Assembly (NCBI RefSeq): GCF_003344965.1
Contig: NZ_CP031194.1
Location: forward strand, 3,534,001-3,598,000
Source: Streptomyces paludis
Lineage (GTDB): Bacteria; Actinomycetota; Actinomycetes; Streptomycetales; Streptomycetaceae
Direction: 5' to 3'
DNA length: 64,000 nucleotides
A model generated the notes under the pieces. The model worked only from the letters and a program-made list of their open reading frames with translations, searched no databases and had not been told where the DNA came from. The position numbers were made by a program, and so were the translations under genes. Shown here piece by piece: positions 38,975 to 47,095 of this stretch. How positions within the stretch are numbered: the first letter of the stretch is position 1; each line of letters starts with the position of its first letter.

Positions 38975-38996
38975 TAATCCGGGCGCTTCACTTCAC

Positions 38997-39031
38997 GGCG
39001 GGGCCACAGCCGGCAGAGCTGTGGCCCCGCC
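38997..39031. terminator. Terminator between CsbD/IS and the phospholipase D-type gene
   Basis: 13-bp stem GGCGGGGCCACAG / CTGTGGCCCCGCC with a 9-base loop, between convergent transcription units. Confidence 0.8.
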
Positions 39032-39146
39032 GCTGTGTCCGCCGGCGGCGCCTGTGCCCGCCCTTGGGAGGGCCAGGACAGCCCGCTTCGGAGGTCTTCG
39101 CGCTGGTTCCCCACGTGCCAAGAGCCCGAGCGCAGAGCCCGCACGG

Positions 39147-40370
39147 TCACAGGAAGCGCCGCACGGGAATGACGGCCGCTTCCTTCAAACGCTGGGGCAG
39201 GGGCCGGCGCTTCCACCGGGCAGCATCGATCGCCTCGCTGCGTGTCAGGTCGTGATCGAAGTCGTCGTCCAGGACTCTTGTGAAGGCCTCGTCGAGGACG
39301 GCGAGCATGACTTCTTCGTCATGATCCATCGAGCGGCGGTTGAAGTTGGTGGAGCCGATCAGCGCGGCGACCCCGTCCACGGTCATGATCTTCGTGTGGA
39401 GCATGGTCGGCTGGTACTGGCGGATGTCGACACCGGCCGCGAGCAGCGCGGCGTAGTGGTGCTGACCCGCGAGCTGACAGGCGCGCTGGTCGGTGTGGGG
39501 GCCGGGCAGCAGGATCTGGACCTGGACGCCACGGCGGGCGGTGGCGCACAGCAGGTCGATGAAGTAGGTGTCAGGGGCGAAGTAGGCGGTGGACAGGCGG
39601 AAGCGTTCCTGTGCGGAGGTGAGCATGACGCGGATCAGGGTCTGCATGTCCTGCCAGCCGAAGCTGGCCGAGCCCCGCACCACCTGCACGGTCGAGGATC
39701 CCGGCTGGGCATGTTCAGTGAACCGGTCGCGGTCATCGAAAAGCTCCTCGTGGCACTCGGCCCAGTTCTGGGCGAACGCGGCCGCGATCCCGTCCACCGC
39801 CGGGCCACGGACCTTGACGTGTGTGTCACGCCACTCCTCGGGGGTACGGGCATCGCCGCACCATTCCTCGGCGATGCCGACCCCGCCGGTGAACGCGGTG
39901 TGCTCATCCACAATGAGAGCCTTGCGATGGCAGCGGTGGTTCTGCTTGAGCGGGGAGATCCACGCAGGCTTGCGGAACCAGGCGACCAGCACCCCGGCGG
40001 CGTCCATGTCATCGAGAAGGTCCTGCTCGATCTCCTTGGCGCCGAAGCCGTCCAGCAGCAGCCGCACCCTAACGCCGGCGCGGGCGCGGTCGGCCAGGGC
40101 AGCGGCGAAGTCGCGCGCGATCTGCCCGCGCCAGTACACGAACGTCATCAGGTCGATCGTGTACTCGGCCCCGCGCACCGCAGCCAGCATCGCGGGAAAG
40201 ATCTCATCGCCGTTACGCAACGGGACAAGCTCGTTGCCTTCGGTCGCAGCCACCCCGATCAGCCGCTCCAGACGCCGACGCAAACGCCGCTTACGCTCCC
40301 CCGTCTCCACCGGACCCTCGTCACCATCCGAGGGCAAGGCTGCTGCGATAAGGGTCTTCTCGATGCTCAT
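39147..40370 (-). CDS. Phospholipase D/cardiolipin synthase family protein
   Basis: 407 residues. Two HKD motifs: HRKALIVDE (about residue 180) and HTKIMTVDG (about 335), followed by IGSTNFNRRSMDHDEE, the usual second-half signature. It has no strong N-terminal membrane segment, unlike E. coli ClsA. It probably transfers phosphatidyl groups (cardiolipin-type synthesis) or hydrolyses phospholipids. ATG 40370 preceded by AGGAGGAG. It sits among stress-type genes and may belong to the same regulon (inference). Confidence 0.88.
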   Translation of the reverse strand: MSIEKTLIAAALPSDGDEGPVETGERKRRLRRRLERLIGVAATEGNELVPLRNGDEIFPAMLAAVRGAEYTIDLMTFVYWRGQIARDFAAALADRARAGVRVRLLLDGFGAKEIEQDLLDDMDAAGVLVAWFRKPAWISPLKQNHRCHRKALIVDEHTAFTGGVGIAEEWCGDARTPEEWRDTHVKVRGPAVDGIAAAFAQNWAECHEELFDDRDRFTEHAQPGSSTVQVVRGSASFGWQDMQTLIRVMLTSAQERFRLSTAYFAPDTYFIDLLCATARRGVQVQILLPGPHTDQRACQLAGQHHYAALLAAGVDIRQYQPTMLHTKIMTVDGVAALIGSTNFNRRSMDHDEEVMLAVLDEAFTRVLDDDFDHDLTRSEAIDAARWKRRPLPQRLKEAAVIPVRRFL

Positions 40371-40673
40371 GCGGTGCTCCTCCTGGACGTTCGGTGGTGG
40401 CGGGTGCCGGTACGGTAAGCCTGGAGGCGGTCTTTCTCTCAAAAACATCCGCGGGCCCAATTGTCGAACCCACACACAATAGGGAAGTCGCAAAAGAGAT
40501 GACACCGCTGCGCAGGATTGACGCCGCGGGTCTAGGGCCGGCGGCGCGGCGGGTACGCGCCGCTGGTGATCCGCGAGGGCGGGGTGCGCGATGAGCGCGG
40601 GATCCGTACGGACTGACGCCTCGGCCGAGATGGCGCATGCGAAGAAGACCGGTGGTGGGAAGCCCGGCTCTGC

Positions 40674-40895
40674 TTAGCCGCGGGGTGTCCACAGTCCTTG
40701 GTGGACGAGCGTCTCGTGCCGGCTCTTCCGCACGTAACCGTCGGCTCCCGCGAGGGCACCGACGATGAGGGTCGCGATGATGCCCGTGAGAGGTTGGGCG
40801 ATTACGGCTGTGGCGATGCCGATGGGGAGCGCAACGACGATGCCCGTGACGATGGGCCGCTTGGCGAGCAGGATCTCCAGGCGGCTGGGCGCCAT
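40674..40895 (-). CDS. Small two-helix membrane protein
   Basis: 73 residues from ATG 40895, which has an ideal GGAGG five bases upstream. Hydrophobic stretch PIVTGIVVALPIGIATAVIA and a second, QPLTGIIATLIVGALAGADG, then a charged tail. Function unknown. The frame is open to 40958 but without a ribosome site. Confidence 0.65.
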   Translation of the reverse strand: MAPSRLEILLAKRPIVTGIVVALPIGIATAVIAQPLTGIIATLIVGALAGADGYVRKSRHETLVHQGLWTPRG

Positions 40896-41429
40896 ACTGC
40901 CTCCGAGAACGCGGTGCGGCGTGGGTAGAGCGTCGTATCCGCGCTTCGGTATCGGCATGAGTGGAGCCTAGGGCAGCCGAGCGGCGTCGGGTCGACAGCG
41001 AGGGCCAATTCGACCTTTACCCCGGACAAATGGCAGCCTCCGCTCGCTGGGGGGACACAGCCTGGACGGCGACGCCAAGGCGGTGTCCCAGCATCCTGTA
41101 GACCGGTATCAGCTTCCGGCCGAAGGCCAGGAGGGCATCGACCGCGACCACCTATGCCCGCCCCTCCCGTGCCGCAGCGTGCCGTTCACCCCACGCCCGT
41201 AACGCAGCAGGGAAAGCCGTAGCTCGAAGTTCAGCCCTCTTCGAACAGTGTCTCCTCCATGAACCAGCCGTGAGCGGCCATACCCTCCTTCGTCCACTCC
41301 AGCATCAGCAATGCGCCCTCCTCTGCCCGGGACTCCCGCACCAGCCCGGACCTGTGTGACCGGCTGACGGACGGCGAACTGCCGGAAATCCGGGCGACGG
41401 CCACCGACCCGGCTGACACGCTGGCGCGC
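40896..41429. other. Gap without a confident gene
   Basis: 534 bp. On the reverse strand 41231-41345 reads SHRSGLVRESRAEEGALLML and EWTKEGMAAHGWFMEETLFE, protein-like but without a start, so possibly a gene fragment. Nothing else is supportable. Confidence 0.35.
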
Positions 41430-41864
41430 ATGACCACGCCACTGACCGCGAGACAACGACTCGCCGCGCTCCACAACTATGCGGCCGTGAACGGTGAGGA
41501 CTTCACCGGCCAGAACCTTGCTTCAGCTCGCACGTCGCGGCTGCGGTTCACTCGCTGCTCGTTCATCGGGGCCGATCTACGCCACGCCACCCTGGACGGT
41601 TGTTGGTTCAAGTTCTGTGACTTCAGCGACGCAGACCTGCGCAGCGCTTCACTGCGCGAGGTCAGCCTGGCCGGATGCGATCTGCGGGGTGCTGACCTGC
41701 GCGACGCCGATCTGACCGACGCCAGGTTCGGAAGCGTAAACACTGGCGTGCCCCCGCTCGGGCTGACCAACATCACCGGTGCCCGGTTCGACGGAGCGGC
41801 CTTGCGTAACGTTCAAGCGGAAGGCGTCATCGGGTGGCCACCCGGGCACGGCGCGAACGAGTAG
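41430..41864 (+). CDS. Pentapeptide-repeat protein
   Basis: 144 residues. From about residue 22 the sequence follows the A(D/N)LXX repeat: GEDFTGQNLASARTSRLRFT, then GADLRHATLDGCWF, CDFSDADLRSASLREVSLAG and CDLRGADLRDADLTDARF. It should form a right-handed quadrilateral beta-helix. Some relatives bind DNA gyrase (MfpA/Qnr type), but nothing here shows that function. Start ATG 41430. Confidence 0.85.
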   Translation: MTTPLTARQRLAALHNYAAVNGEDFTGQNLASARTSRLRFTRCSFIGADLRHATLDGCWFKFCDFSDADLRSASLREVSLAGCDLRGADLRDADLTDARFGSVNTGVPPLGLTNITGARFDGAALRNVQAEGVIGWPPGHGANE

Positions 41865-42057
41865 GTCCTGCCTGGCGGCAAGATCACGATCTACAGCTGG
41901 AGTAATAGGCGCAGCTGCGGGAAGGCGGGACTGAGCACGCCTCGCTGACGCCAAAAGGCGGCGAAACGGCGGCGAAAGGGCGGCGGAAATCCTCCGCCAC
42001 CCTTTTCTGTCGGCCGTTACCGCTTTGGCTGTCTTACGGATTTGGAGACCAGAACTG

Positions 42058-42228
42058 CTACCAGCGGTACCAGCGTGACCTGGTCCCGCCGGCGCCGGTA
42101 CCACGTGCGACGAAACCGAGCAGCCACAGAACCAGAACGGCCAGGGCGAGCCACCAAAGTATTTTTACCGCGAACCCTGCCCCGAAAAGAATCAGGGCGA
42201 GAAGCAGTACAAGAAGCAGCGGAACCAT
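42058..42228 (-). CDS. Small hydrophobic membrane protein
   Basis: 56 residues: MVPLLLVLLLALILFGAGFA then VKILWWLALAVLVLWLLGFV and a basic RGTGAGGTRSRWYRW tail. Two adjacent helices. This 'hydrophobic protein' type is widespread in Streptomyces and often stress-induced. AGGAGA precedes the ATG. Function unknown. Confidence 0.85.
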   Translation of the reverse strand: MVPLLLVLLLALILFGAGFAVKILWWLALAVLVLWLLGFVARGTGAGGTRSRWYRW

Positions 42229-42360
42229 GTGAGATCTCCTGTGGATTGGTTTCCCTGAATTGCTTTTGCCGCACGCCGGTTTCCTGGTTCGGGTACCCGG
42301 AATGGCGGTGTCGTCCTCGCTGGTTACAGCCCGTTCCGGGCTGCACGGCTGTCAGTCCGG

Positions 42361-42582
42361 TCAGAGCGGGGGGATCCGGCCGCGCCATGCGCCGGTCTCG
42401 CCGCCGCGCTTCCGCTCGTCGGGGAACTGATCGACGATCTGAGTGTCGAACTCCCGGTGGTCGATCTGGGTGACCTGCTTCATACCCTCAATGAAATTCG
42501 GAAATTCCTCGAATTGTGTCCACTGGTTGTATGCAGTGTGAACCGGTACCTGGACATTCGCAATGTCTGTGACCGAACTCAT
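42361..42582 (-). CDS. Shortened SRPBCC/polyketide-cyclase-like protein
   Basis: 73 residues from ATG 42582 with AAAGGAGA upstream. VTDIANVQVPVHTAYNQWTQFEEFPNF is the standard SRPBCC N-terminus of Streptomyces stress-type cyclase/dehydrase proteins. The family is usually about 150 residues; here, after FDTQIVDQFPDER, it ends in an unrelated KRGGETGAWRGRIPPL. An internal deletion or frameshift has probably truncated it. Confidence 0.72.
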   Translation of the reverse strand: MSSVTDIANVQVPVHTAYNQWTQFEEFPNFIEGMKQVTQIDHREFDTQIVDQFPDERKRGGETGAWRGRIPPL

Positions 42583-42666
42583 CGAACGTCTCCTTTCGAG
42601 ATAACGTTGCCCGGGCCGTCTTGCCGCTGCGCGGAGGATTAAACATGGTCTGCCGGAATCATCTGA

Positions 42667-42849
42667 TGAAGCGGTTTCCCCGGCAGTGATAACCACTGGT
42701 TCCTCGGCTGCGAGTTGTGCGACTGGCAAGGCCCGAAGTTCTGGAGCCACCTGCGCGGGCGCAACGGAGAGCCGCCGAGCGCGCGCCATCACAAGGGCGG
42801 GTGCATCGGAGAGGACAAGGTCCGCCGACTGATCCCCGCCTACCACTAG
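42667..42849 (+). pseudogene. 5'-truncated small zinc-finger-like gene
   Basis: An open frame after TGA 42664-42666 reads SGFPGSDNHWFLGCELCDWQ, then GPKFWSHLRGRNGEPPSARH, HKGGCIGEDKVRRL and IPAYH before TAG 42847. It has no start codon upstream of the conserved part. CELC and HHKGGC look like a zinc-binding quartet. The 5' end seems lost at the junction with the divergent SRPBCC gene. Spaced 62 bp before the next gene, as in a former operon. Confidence 0.6.
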
Positions 42850-42911
42850 CAGCCCGGCCGAAGGGGCGGCGGCAGCGCGCCGCCGCCCCCGCTTTCCCGA
42901 AGGACAGCACC

Positions 42912-43376
42912 GTGCCGCCCCACCACACCCCCGAAAGCATTGTTATCTCGGACACCCCGGCCGCGATCCTGGAATGGGCCGCCCGCCACATCGAACACGT
43001 CGGCATCCACCAGGGCCCGCACCTGTTCGCCGGTCCCGGCCGTACGGCCACGTTGCCGTGCTGGCCGCGCGGCGCCCTCGAAATCGCCGCCGGCCACGGT
43101 CGGGGAGCCGCCGGCCGGACGTACGACTGGCACCGCATCGACCATGCCCGTGACCAGGCATTCGCCCTCCTCGCGGAAACCCTCGCCGGTCACCCCGTCG
43201 ACGCTGACGAGCCCACCGACGCCAAGGCCATGCATCGGGAGGTCATCGACAGGTGGAACGGCTTCTTGACCATCAACCGCTGTTCGGCGGCCAGGTACAT
43301 CCAGTACGAGGGCTCCGGGTCGGCACGCCGAGAGCACGCACCGGGCGCCGCTCTCTACCAGGTAAACGCTGCCTGA
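42912..43376 (+). CDS. Hypothetical protein (DUF6197-like N-terminus)
   Basis: 154 residues from GTG 42912 with AAGGA upstream. AAILEWAARHIEHVGIHQGP and GALEIAAGHGRGAAG resemble the start of DUF6197 proteins found on Streptomyces mobile elements. The last ~35 residues, after EVIDRWNGF, do not follow that family, so the end may be altered. Function unknown. Confidence 0.55.
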   Translation: MPPHHTPESIVISDTPAAILEWAARHIEHVGIHQGPHLFAGPGRTATLPCWPRGALEIAAGHGRGAAGRTYDWHRIDHARDQAFALLAETLAGHPVDADEPTDAKAMHREVIDRWNGFLTINRCSAARYIQYEGSGSARREHAPGAALYQVNAA

Positions 43377-43436
43377 CGCCGCACTGGATCGCCGGAGGCT
43401 CGGAGCTGATGGTGATGAGGTCAGTTCCGTATGTGG

Positions 43437-44129
43437 TCACCGCGTCACGGTGGGCTGGCCGTCGCGGTTCTGCCGGTGCACGGCTCGGCTCGGCCGTGAA
43501 AGGCTCCCACTTGGATACTTTCTGCCCCGTGTGCTCCGCGAAAATCTCTTGACGATGACGACGCGGATTGCGCAGGCCACTGACATCGCTCCCAGCCCCA
43601 CAGCGGCCATCCAGAGCCCGGTCGAATGCGGGCGTCGGGACATGCGGGCGTAGCGGAAGGTCCACCGGCACGCCATACCGAGCGCATACATCAGGTAGAG
43701 GCCGGCGCCGCCGTAGAAGAGCGCGATCTGCGGAGCCGTCATGTCGGCTGTGCTGAAGGAGCCGGCGAAGACCTTGTGCGGCACCGACTCGGCAGCCACG
43801 GTGATCGCTACCGCGACGACCGCGACAACGACGGCTTCCTTCCGGGCCCTGCGTCGGCCCGCATCTTCGTCGGCGGCGGAGTAGAGGTAGAAGCACATCA
43901 AGAAGTACACCGCGAGCAGCAGCAGTACGTTCTGGATCAGCTTCGCCGTCCCGTGTCCGGCGACGGTGTCGACACCGGACGCTCCGCCGGGCATCGCTAC
44001 GGGATACGAGAGCGCGGCACACAGCAGGCAGAGGGTGACCGAGCGAAGAGGTGCGTCATCCGGGCTTCGCTTCCACTGGTAGAGCTTCCAGACCAGAGCG
44101 GCCAAGAGCCCCAAGAGCAGGAGTTCCAC
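43437..44129 (-). CDS. Multi-pass membrane protein, MAB_1171c-type, C-terminally truncated
   Basis: 230 residues with about six hydrophobic helices: LLLLGLLAALVWKLYQW, SVTLCLLCAALSYPVAM, NVLLLLAVYFLMCFYLYSA, AVVVAVVAVAITVAA, IALFYGGAGLYLMYALGMA and TGLWMAAVGLGAMSVACAIR. The Streptomyces relatives paired with ImmA-like peptidases are roughly twice as long. The final ~35 residues here (SRSTRGRKYPSGSL and on) are unrelated and basic, so the 3' half seems deleted. GTG start three bases after the ImmA gene. Confidence 0.65.
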   Translation of the reverse strand: MELLLLGLLAALVWKLYQWKRSPDDAPLRSVTLCLLCAALSYPVAMPGGASGVDTVAGHGTAKLIQNVLLLLAVYFLMCFYLYSAADEDAGRRRARKEAVVVAVVAVAITVAAESVPHKVFAGSFSTADMTAPQIALFYGGAGLYLMYALGMACRWTFRYARMSRRPHSTGLWMAAVGLGAMSVACAIRVVIVKRFSRSTRGRKYPSGSLSRPSRAVHRQNRDGQPTVTR

Positions 44130-44132
44130 GAG

Positions 44133-44816
44133 TTACAGCCATCCTCGCCGGTCACCAAGAGCTGCCTCGACCCGTCGCAGGGCGGGATCATCAGCCGGAG
44201 GAGTGGAGCTTGCGAGCAGGGCCGACCACTCCAGGATGATCGTGGCCACGAGTTCGACGGAGCACTCCTCGCCGTCGTCGTACGAGCAACGCTGGGCGAC
44301 ACGCTTGATCGATTCGGTACCGAAGACGGGCAGCAGAGTGGCCCACCCCTCCACGTGGATGGCCGCCGCCTCTTCGTCAGAATCGGTAACCGGCGTGTCC
44401 ATCTCGGCCTTGCCCGAAGGGTCTTCAGTGGCCTTCTCATTCTCGGCCACGATGATGTGCCCGACCTCGTGCAGGATGATGTGCTCTTGGTGAAGGCGGG
44501 TCGTCTCCTGCTGGTAAAGGATCACGTCGTACGCGTCGTACTCCGCCCACATGCCCGAGGGTCCGGGCTTGGGCAGCGGAGCTTCGCGCAGGAACAGAGG
44601 ACGCCCGCGCCGTCGGCTCAGCCTCTCGCAAAGATCGTGAACGTCGAGTGGGGGAGTGGCGCCGAGGTCTTGCAGCTCGCGGCGAATCAGGCGATGCAGG
44701 TCTTTCTCCACCGGGCGGGCCGTGGTTGTGCGCCAGCGCCCAAGGCGCCGACGGTTGGTTCCGTCCTGAGCGGGAGTGGCCTCCGCCGCGTCTCGACCAC
44801 CCTTATCTGACCACAC
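44133..44816 (-). CDS. ImmA/IrrE-type metallopeptidase
   Basis: 227 residues from GTG 44816, with GGAGGGA eight bases upstream. Zinc motif HEVGH in HIILHEVGHIIVAENE (about residues 119-134) and a downstream EEAAAIHVEGWATLL that can supply the third ligand. The N-terminal segment RLIRRELQDLGATPPLDVHDL and CERLSRRRGRPLFL is typical. Such peptidases usually cleave an XRE repressor, but none is adjacent. The following membrane gene is truncated, so the pair may no longer work. Confidence 0.8.
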   Translation of the reverse strand: MWSDKGGRDAAEATPAQDGTNRRRLGRWRTTTARPVEKDLHRLIRRELQDLGATPPLDVHDLCERLSRRRGRPLFLREAPLPKPGPSGMWAEYDAYDVILYQQETTRLHQEHIILHEVGHIIVAENEKATEDPSGKAEMDTPVTDSDEEAAAIHVEGWATLLPVFGTESIKRVAQRCSYDDGEECSVELVATIILEWSALLASSTPPADDPALRRVEAALGDRRGWL

Positions 44817-45387
44817 TGAGTAATCCCTCCAAGTCGGCTGATGATGGCTCTCCTGAGCCGGGCGACAGAGCGCCCACGTCGATGACGTCCGGTTCCCGGC
44901 GCCGCAAACGACCGCAGGCGGTTGCGGCCGCGCCCCACTACCCCCCCTCGTAGGGGTAAGGATGCCGGGCATCCAGGGCCTCCCATCTGCTCGAATATCA
45001 CGTACGCAAATGCGCGCTGACGCCCTGAGCGGCGCTGCGCCGTGGAGTCCCCGGGGACCTCTTTGGACAGTACGTGACGCTTCCGACAGGACCTTGCCCA
45101 GTAGCCATGATCGATTCGTGTAGATGACAGGTAATTTCGACCACTCAAAGTGGCGTAAATCAACCCTTTTTAACCCCACGCGAGGCTTTGAGCTGCGGCT
45201 TTGCGGCCTGGCGTGAATTGATCAACTTTGTGAGTCGGTGGAGGGCTCCGTTATTAACCTGAGACTCTAGGTGGGAGTGGTATTCCCGTAAAAGGTCGTG
45301 AAGTGGACAAAGCCCCCGATCGGGGGAGCGTGTGGTGGCGGTCACTTTGGGGCAGTTCGGGCAACTGCGGCGCTTATGCTTTCAGTC
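44817..45387. other. Gap between ImmA and the PPOX gene
   Basis: 571 bp without a confident gene. 45120-45260 is distinctly AT-richer than its surroundings. A short reverse frame at 45160-45345 is the only candidate and lacks a ribosome site. TATGCT at 45375-45380 lies seven bases before the next ATG and looks like a -10 hexamer. Confidence 0.4.
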
Positions 45388-45825
45388 ATGTTGAATGCGA
45401 TATGTGCCCAGTCGGACAGCTATCTGGAGTTCTGGAACGAGCGTCACCTGTGCACGTTGACCACGCTGCGGCCGAATGGGCGACCGCATGTCGTGCCGGT
45501 CGGCGTGACGGTGGATGTCGCCACTGGCGTGGCCCGCATTATCACTCGCAAATCAAGTCGCAAAGTGGCCAATATCCTCGCGGGTGGGGGTGAAGCCCGC
45601 GCAGCCCTGTGCCAGGTCGACGGCGGCCGGTGGGCCACGCTCGAAGGAGCGGCGGAGGTGTGCACCGACGAGGCTGTAGTCGAGGACGCGGTTGCCCGTT
45701 ACGGAAAGCGATACGGCCGTACGCCGGCCCCGGACCCTGAGCGGGTGGTCATCCTGGTCTCGGTCGAACGGGCACTGGGCCAGACCTCAGGTGCCCGACC
45801 TCAAGCAGCCCAGGCCGCTGCGTAG
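45388..45825 (+). CDS. PPOX-class flavin/F420-dependent oxidoreductase family protein
   Basis: 145 residues, split-barrel fold: FWNERHLCTLTTLRPNGRPH then VVPVGVTVDVATGVARIITR, KVANILAGGGEARAALCQVD and a C-terminal PERVVILVSVERALGQ. It resembles the F420-binding pyridoxamine-oxidase-like family of actinobacteria. Start ATG 45388. A TATGCT box only seven bases upstream and no Shine-Dalgarno sequence suggest a leaderless mRNA. Confidence 0.8.
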   Translation: MLNAICAQSDSYLEFWNERHLCTLTTLRPNGRPHVVPVGVTVDVATGVARIITRKSSRKVANILAGGGEARAALCQVDGGRWATLEGAAEVCTDEAVVEDAVARYGKRYGRTPAPDPERVVILVSVERALGQTSGARPQAAQAAA

Positions 45826-46029
45826 CGCCAAGTCGCTTGCCGAGATGGCGGTGGGCGTGAGCCTGCGTAGATCATGAAGCTGTGGTGGCTGTGCGCGTCG
45901 GGGCCCATGGCATTGGTGTGTCCAGACCCTGAGCGTTACTCAGCCTGAGTTTTCCCCCAGGGTGATCGCCCGAAGACGGCTTCGGGCGCGGGGGCGCGTC
46001 CTACTCTGCCATCTGGTGGTGCCAGGTGA

Positions 46030-46180
46030 GGGACCAGCCCCACGGGCGCGGGCACCACCATGGTGGCGCAGTGACGGACGTTACGGGCGGGGGAACAACG
46101 CCGCGGGCGCGGGGACCACAGTATCCAGCGGGCGGACGGCCGCGCGGCTGGGGGACCAACCCCGCGGGCGCGGGGACCAC
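46030..46180 (-). CRISPR. Orphan type I-E CRISPR array, three repeats
   Basis: Three 29-bp repeats at 46030-46058, 46091-46119 and 46152-46180, separated by spacers of exactly 32 bp (46059-46090, 46120-46151). Read on the reverse strand the repeat starts GTGGTCCCCGCGCCCGCGGGG, the type I-E class of Streptomyces. The repeat at 46152 is the most regular, 46091 differs at two positions and 46030 at three, so the leader is expected on the 46181 side and decay on the other. A further degenerate half-repeat may lie at 45970-45998. No cas gene is present in the window. Confidence 0.85.
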
Positions 46181-46330
46181 AGGCGCCGACCTGCGGGTTT
46201 ATTTGGGCAGGCGCCTGTTTTTACTCACTTCTCCAGATTCCGACATAGCTGGCATTATGTGCTTCTGGGGAACCCGGTCGGGCTCCACCCGGCTTGCCGC
46301 TTGCATCCCCGTCTCCTCTGGCTTCTGTTT
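46181..46330 (-). promoter_or_regulatory. Possible CRISPR leader
   Basis: An AT-richer stretch (TTTATTTGGGCAGG, TGTTTTTACTCACTTC, CCGACATAGCTGGCATTATG) directly next to the best-conserved repeat, on the side where a leader is expected. No gene is evident from 46181 to 46546. Confidence 0.4.
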
Positions 46331-46546
46331 TTGGGTCTGCGTCGGTCTGTCTGCCGCTGGACTTCCCCTGCTTGGCTTTGCGCCGTGCCGATGCTGGCCC
46401 TGTGTAGATCTTCCCGTGGCTTGAGCGTATTCGTGATCCCGGGAGTGGAGGGGGGATCGGTCCAGGTTGCGGCGCGGTGATGAGCCAGTTCGGAGTGCCA
46501 CGTGGCAAGTCCTGGAGGGGTGCGATGCTGTTTGCCTTGGCAATCG

Positions 46547-46762
46547 TTATTTGTGCGCCAGGATTCCCGAAAAGACTTCGCTCGCGACCAGGCCATCTTT
46601 TCTGCGGTGCAGTACTAGGACGAGTCCAAAACGTCGGTTCGTCCAGACGTCGGCGGCCTCGGCGTGGGTCGCGTCCGTAACCTGATAACGCATCCCGTGC
46701 TGCTCGAACTGGTCAGCACTTGCGGTGAGCGCCGCGTAAGCGGTATCAGCCATGGATGTCAT
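46547..46762 (-). CDS. Small hypothetical protein
   Basis: 71 residues from ATG 46762, with GGAGAATGAG upstream; ATG 46753 is an alternative. Sequence of the form MADTAYAALTASADQFEQHG then MRYQVTDATHAEAADVWTNR and RFGLVLVLHRRKDGL. Predicted alpha/beta, no known motif. Downstream on this strand lies the CRISPR leader region. Confidence 0.5.
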   Translation of the reverse strand: MTSMADTAYAALTASADQFEQHGMRYQVTDATHAEAADVWTNRRFGLVLVLHRRKDGLVASEVFSGILAHK

Positions 46763-46795
46763 TTCTCATTCTCCGCCGGGAAGGTCGGATAACAC

Positions 46796-46831
46796 CCGGT
46801 GCCGCGCACCTGATGTGGTGTGCGGCACCGG
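46796..46831. terminator. GC-rich hairpin
   Basis: 15-bp arms CCGGTGCCGCGCACC / GGTGTGCGGCACCGG (one G-U pair) with a 6-base loop, followed by TCTGTTC. The remaining sequence to 47095 shows no gene. Confidence 0.65.
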
Positions 46832-47095
46832 TCTGTTCATGAGTGGGGCTGACGTGCGGGTATTCATGCCCTGGCTGATCGTTCCCCGAGCCGCCGAAGA
46901 TTCTTCCCCAACGTCTGCTTCCGTCGCCGGCACAAGCATGATTCGTTGCCGTATCTACAAGGAGAAGTCAGCTCGCGCACAAGCAGACCCTTGACGCTCG
47001 CCGTGGTGCCGGCGTTCTTCAGGGCCTGTCGACGGCAGGCTGGACCGCTGTCTTCGCCGGGGCGATGAAGACTCCTTCGGGGAGCGTGTCCGGTG

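Noticed and set aside
45160..45345. 61-residue reverse frame near the ImmA gene, possible XRE antitoxin
   Set aside because: No helix-turn-helix signature and no ribosome site.
45970..45998. A fourth CRISPR repeat
   Set aside because: Only about half of the repeat (CGGGCGCGGGG core) matches and the spacing would be 31 rather than 32; kept as a possible decayed repeat only.
46199..46596. Overlapping reverse frames beside the CRISPR array
   Set aside because: No motif, no ribosome site, compositionally mixed; more likely the CRISPR leader region.
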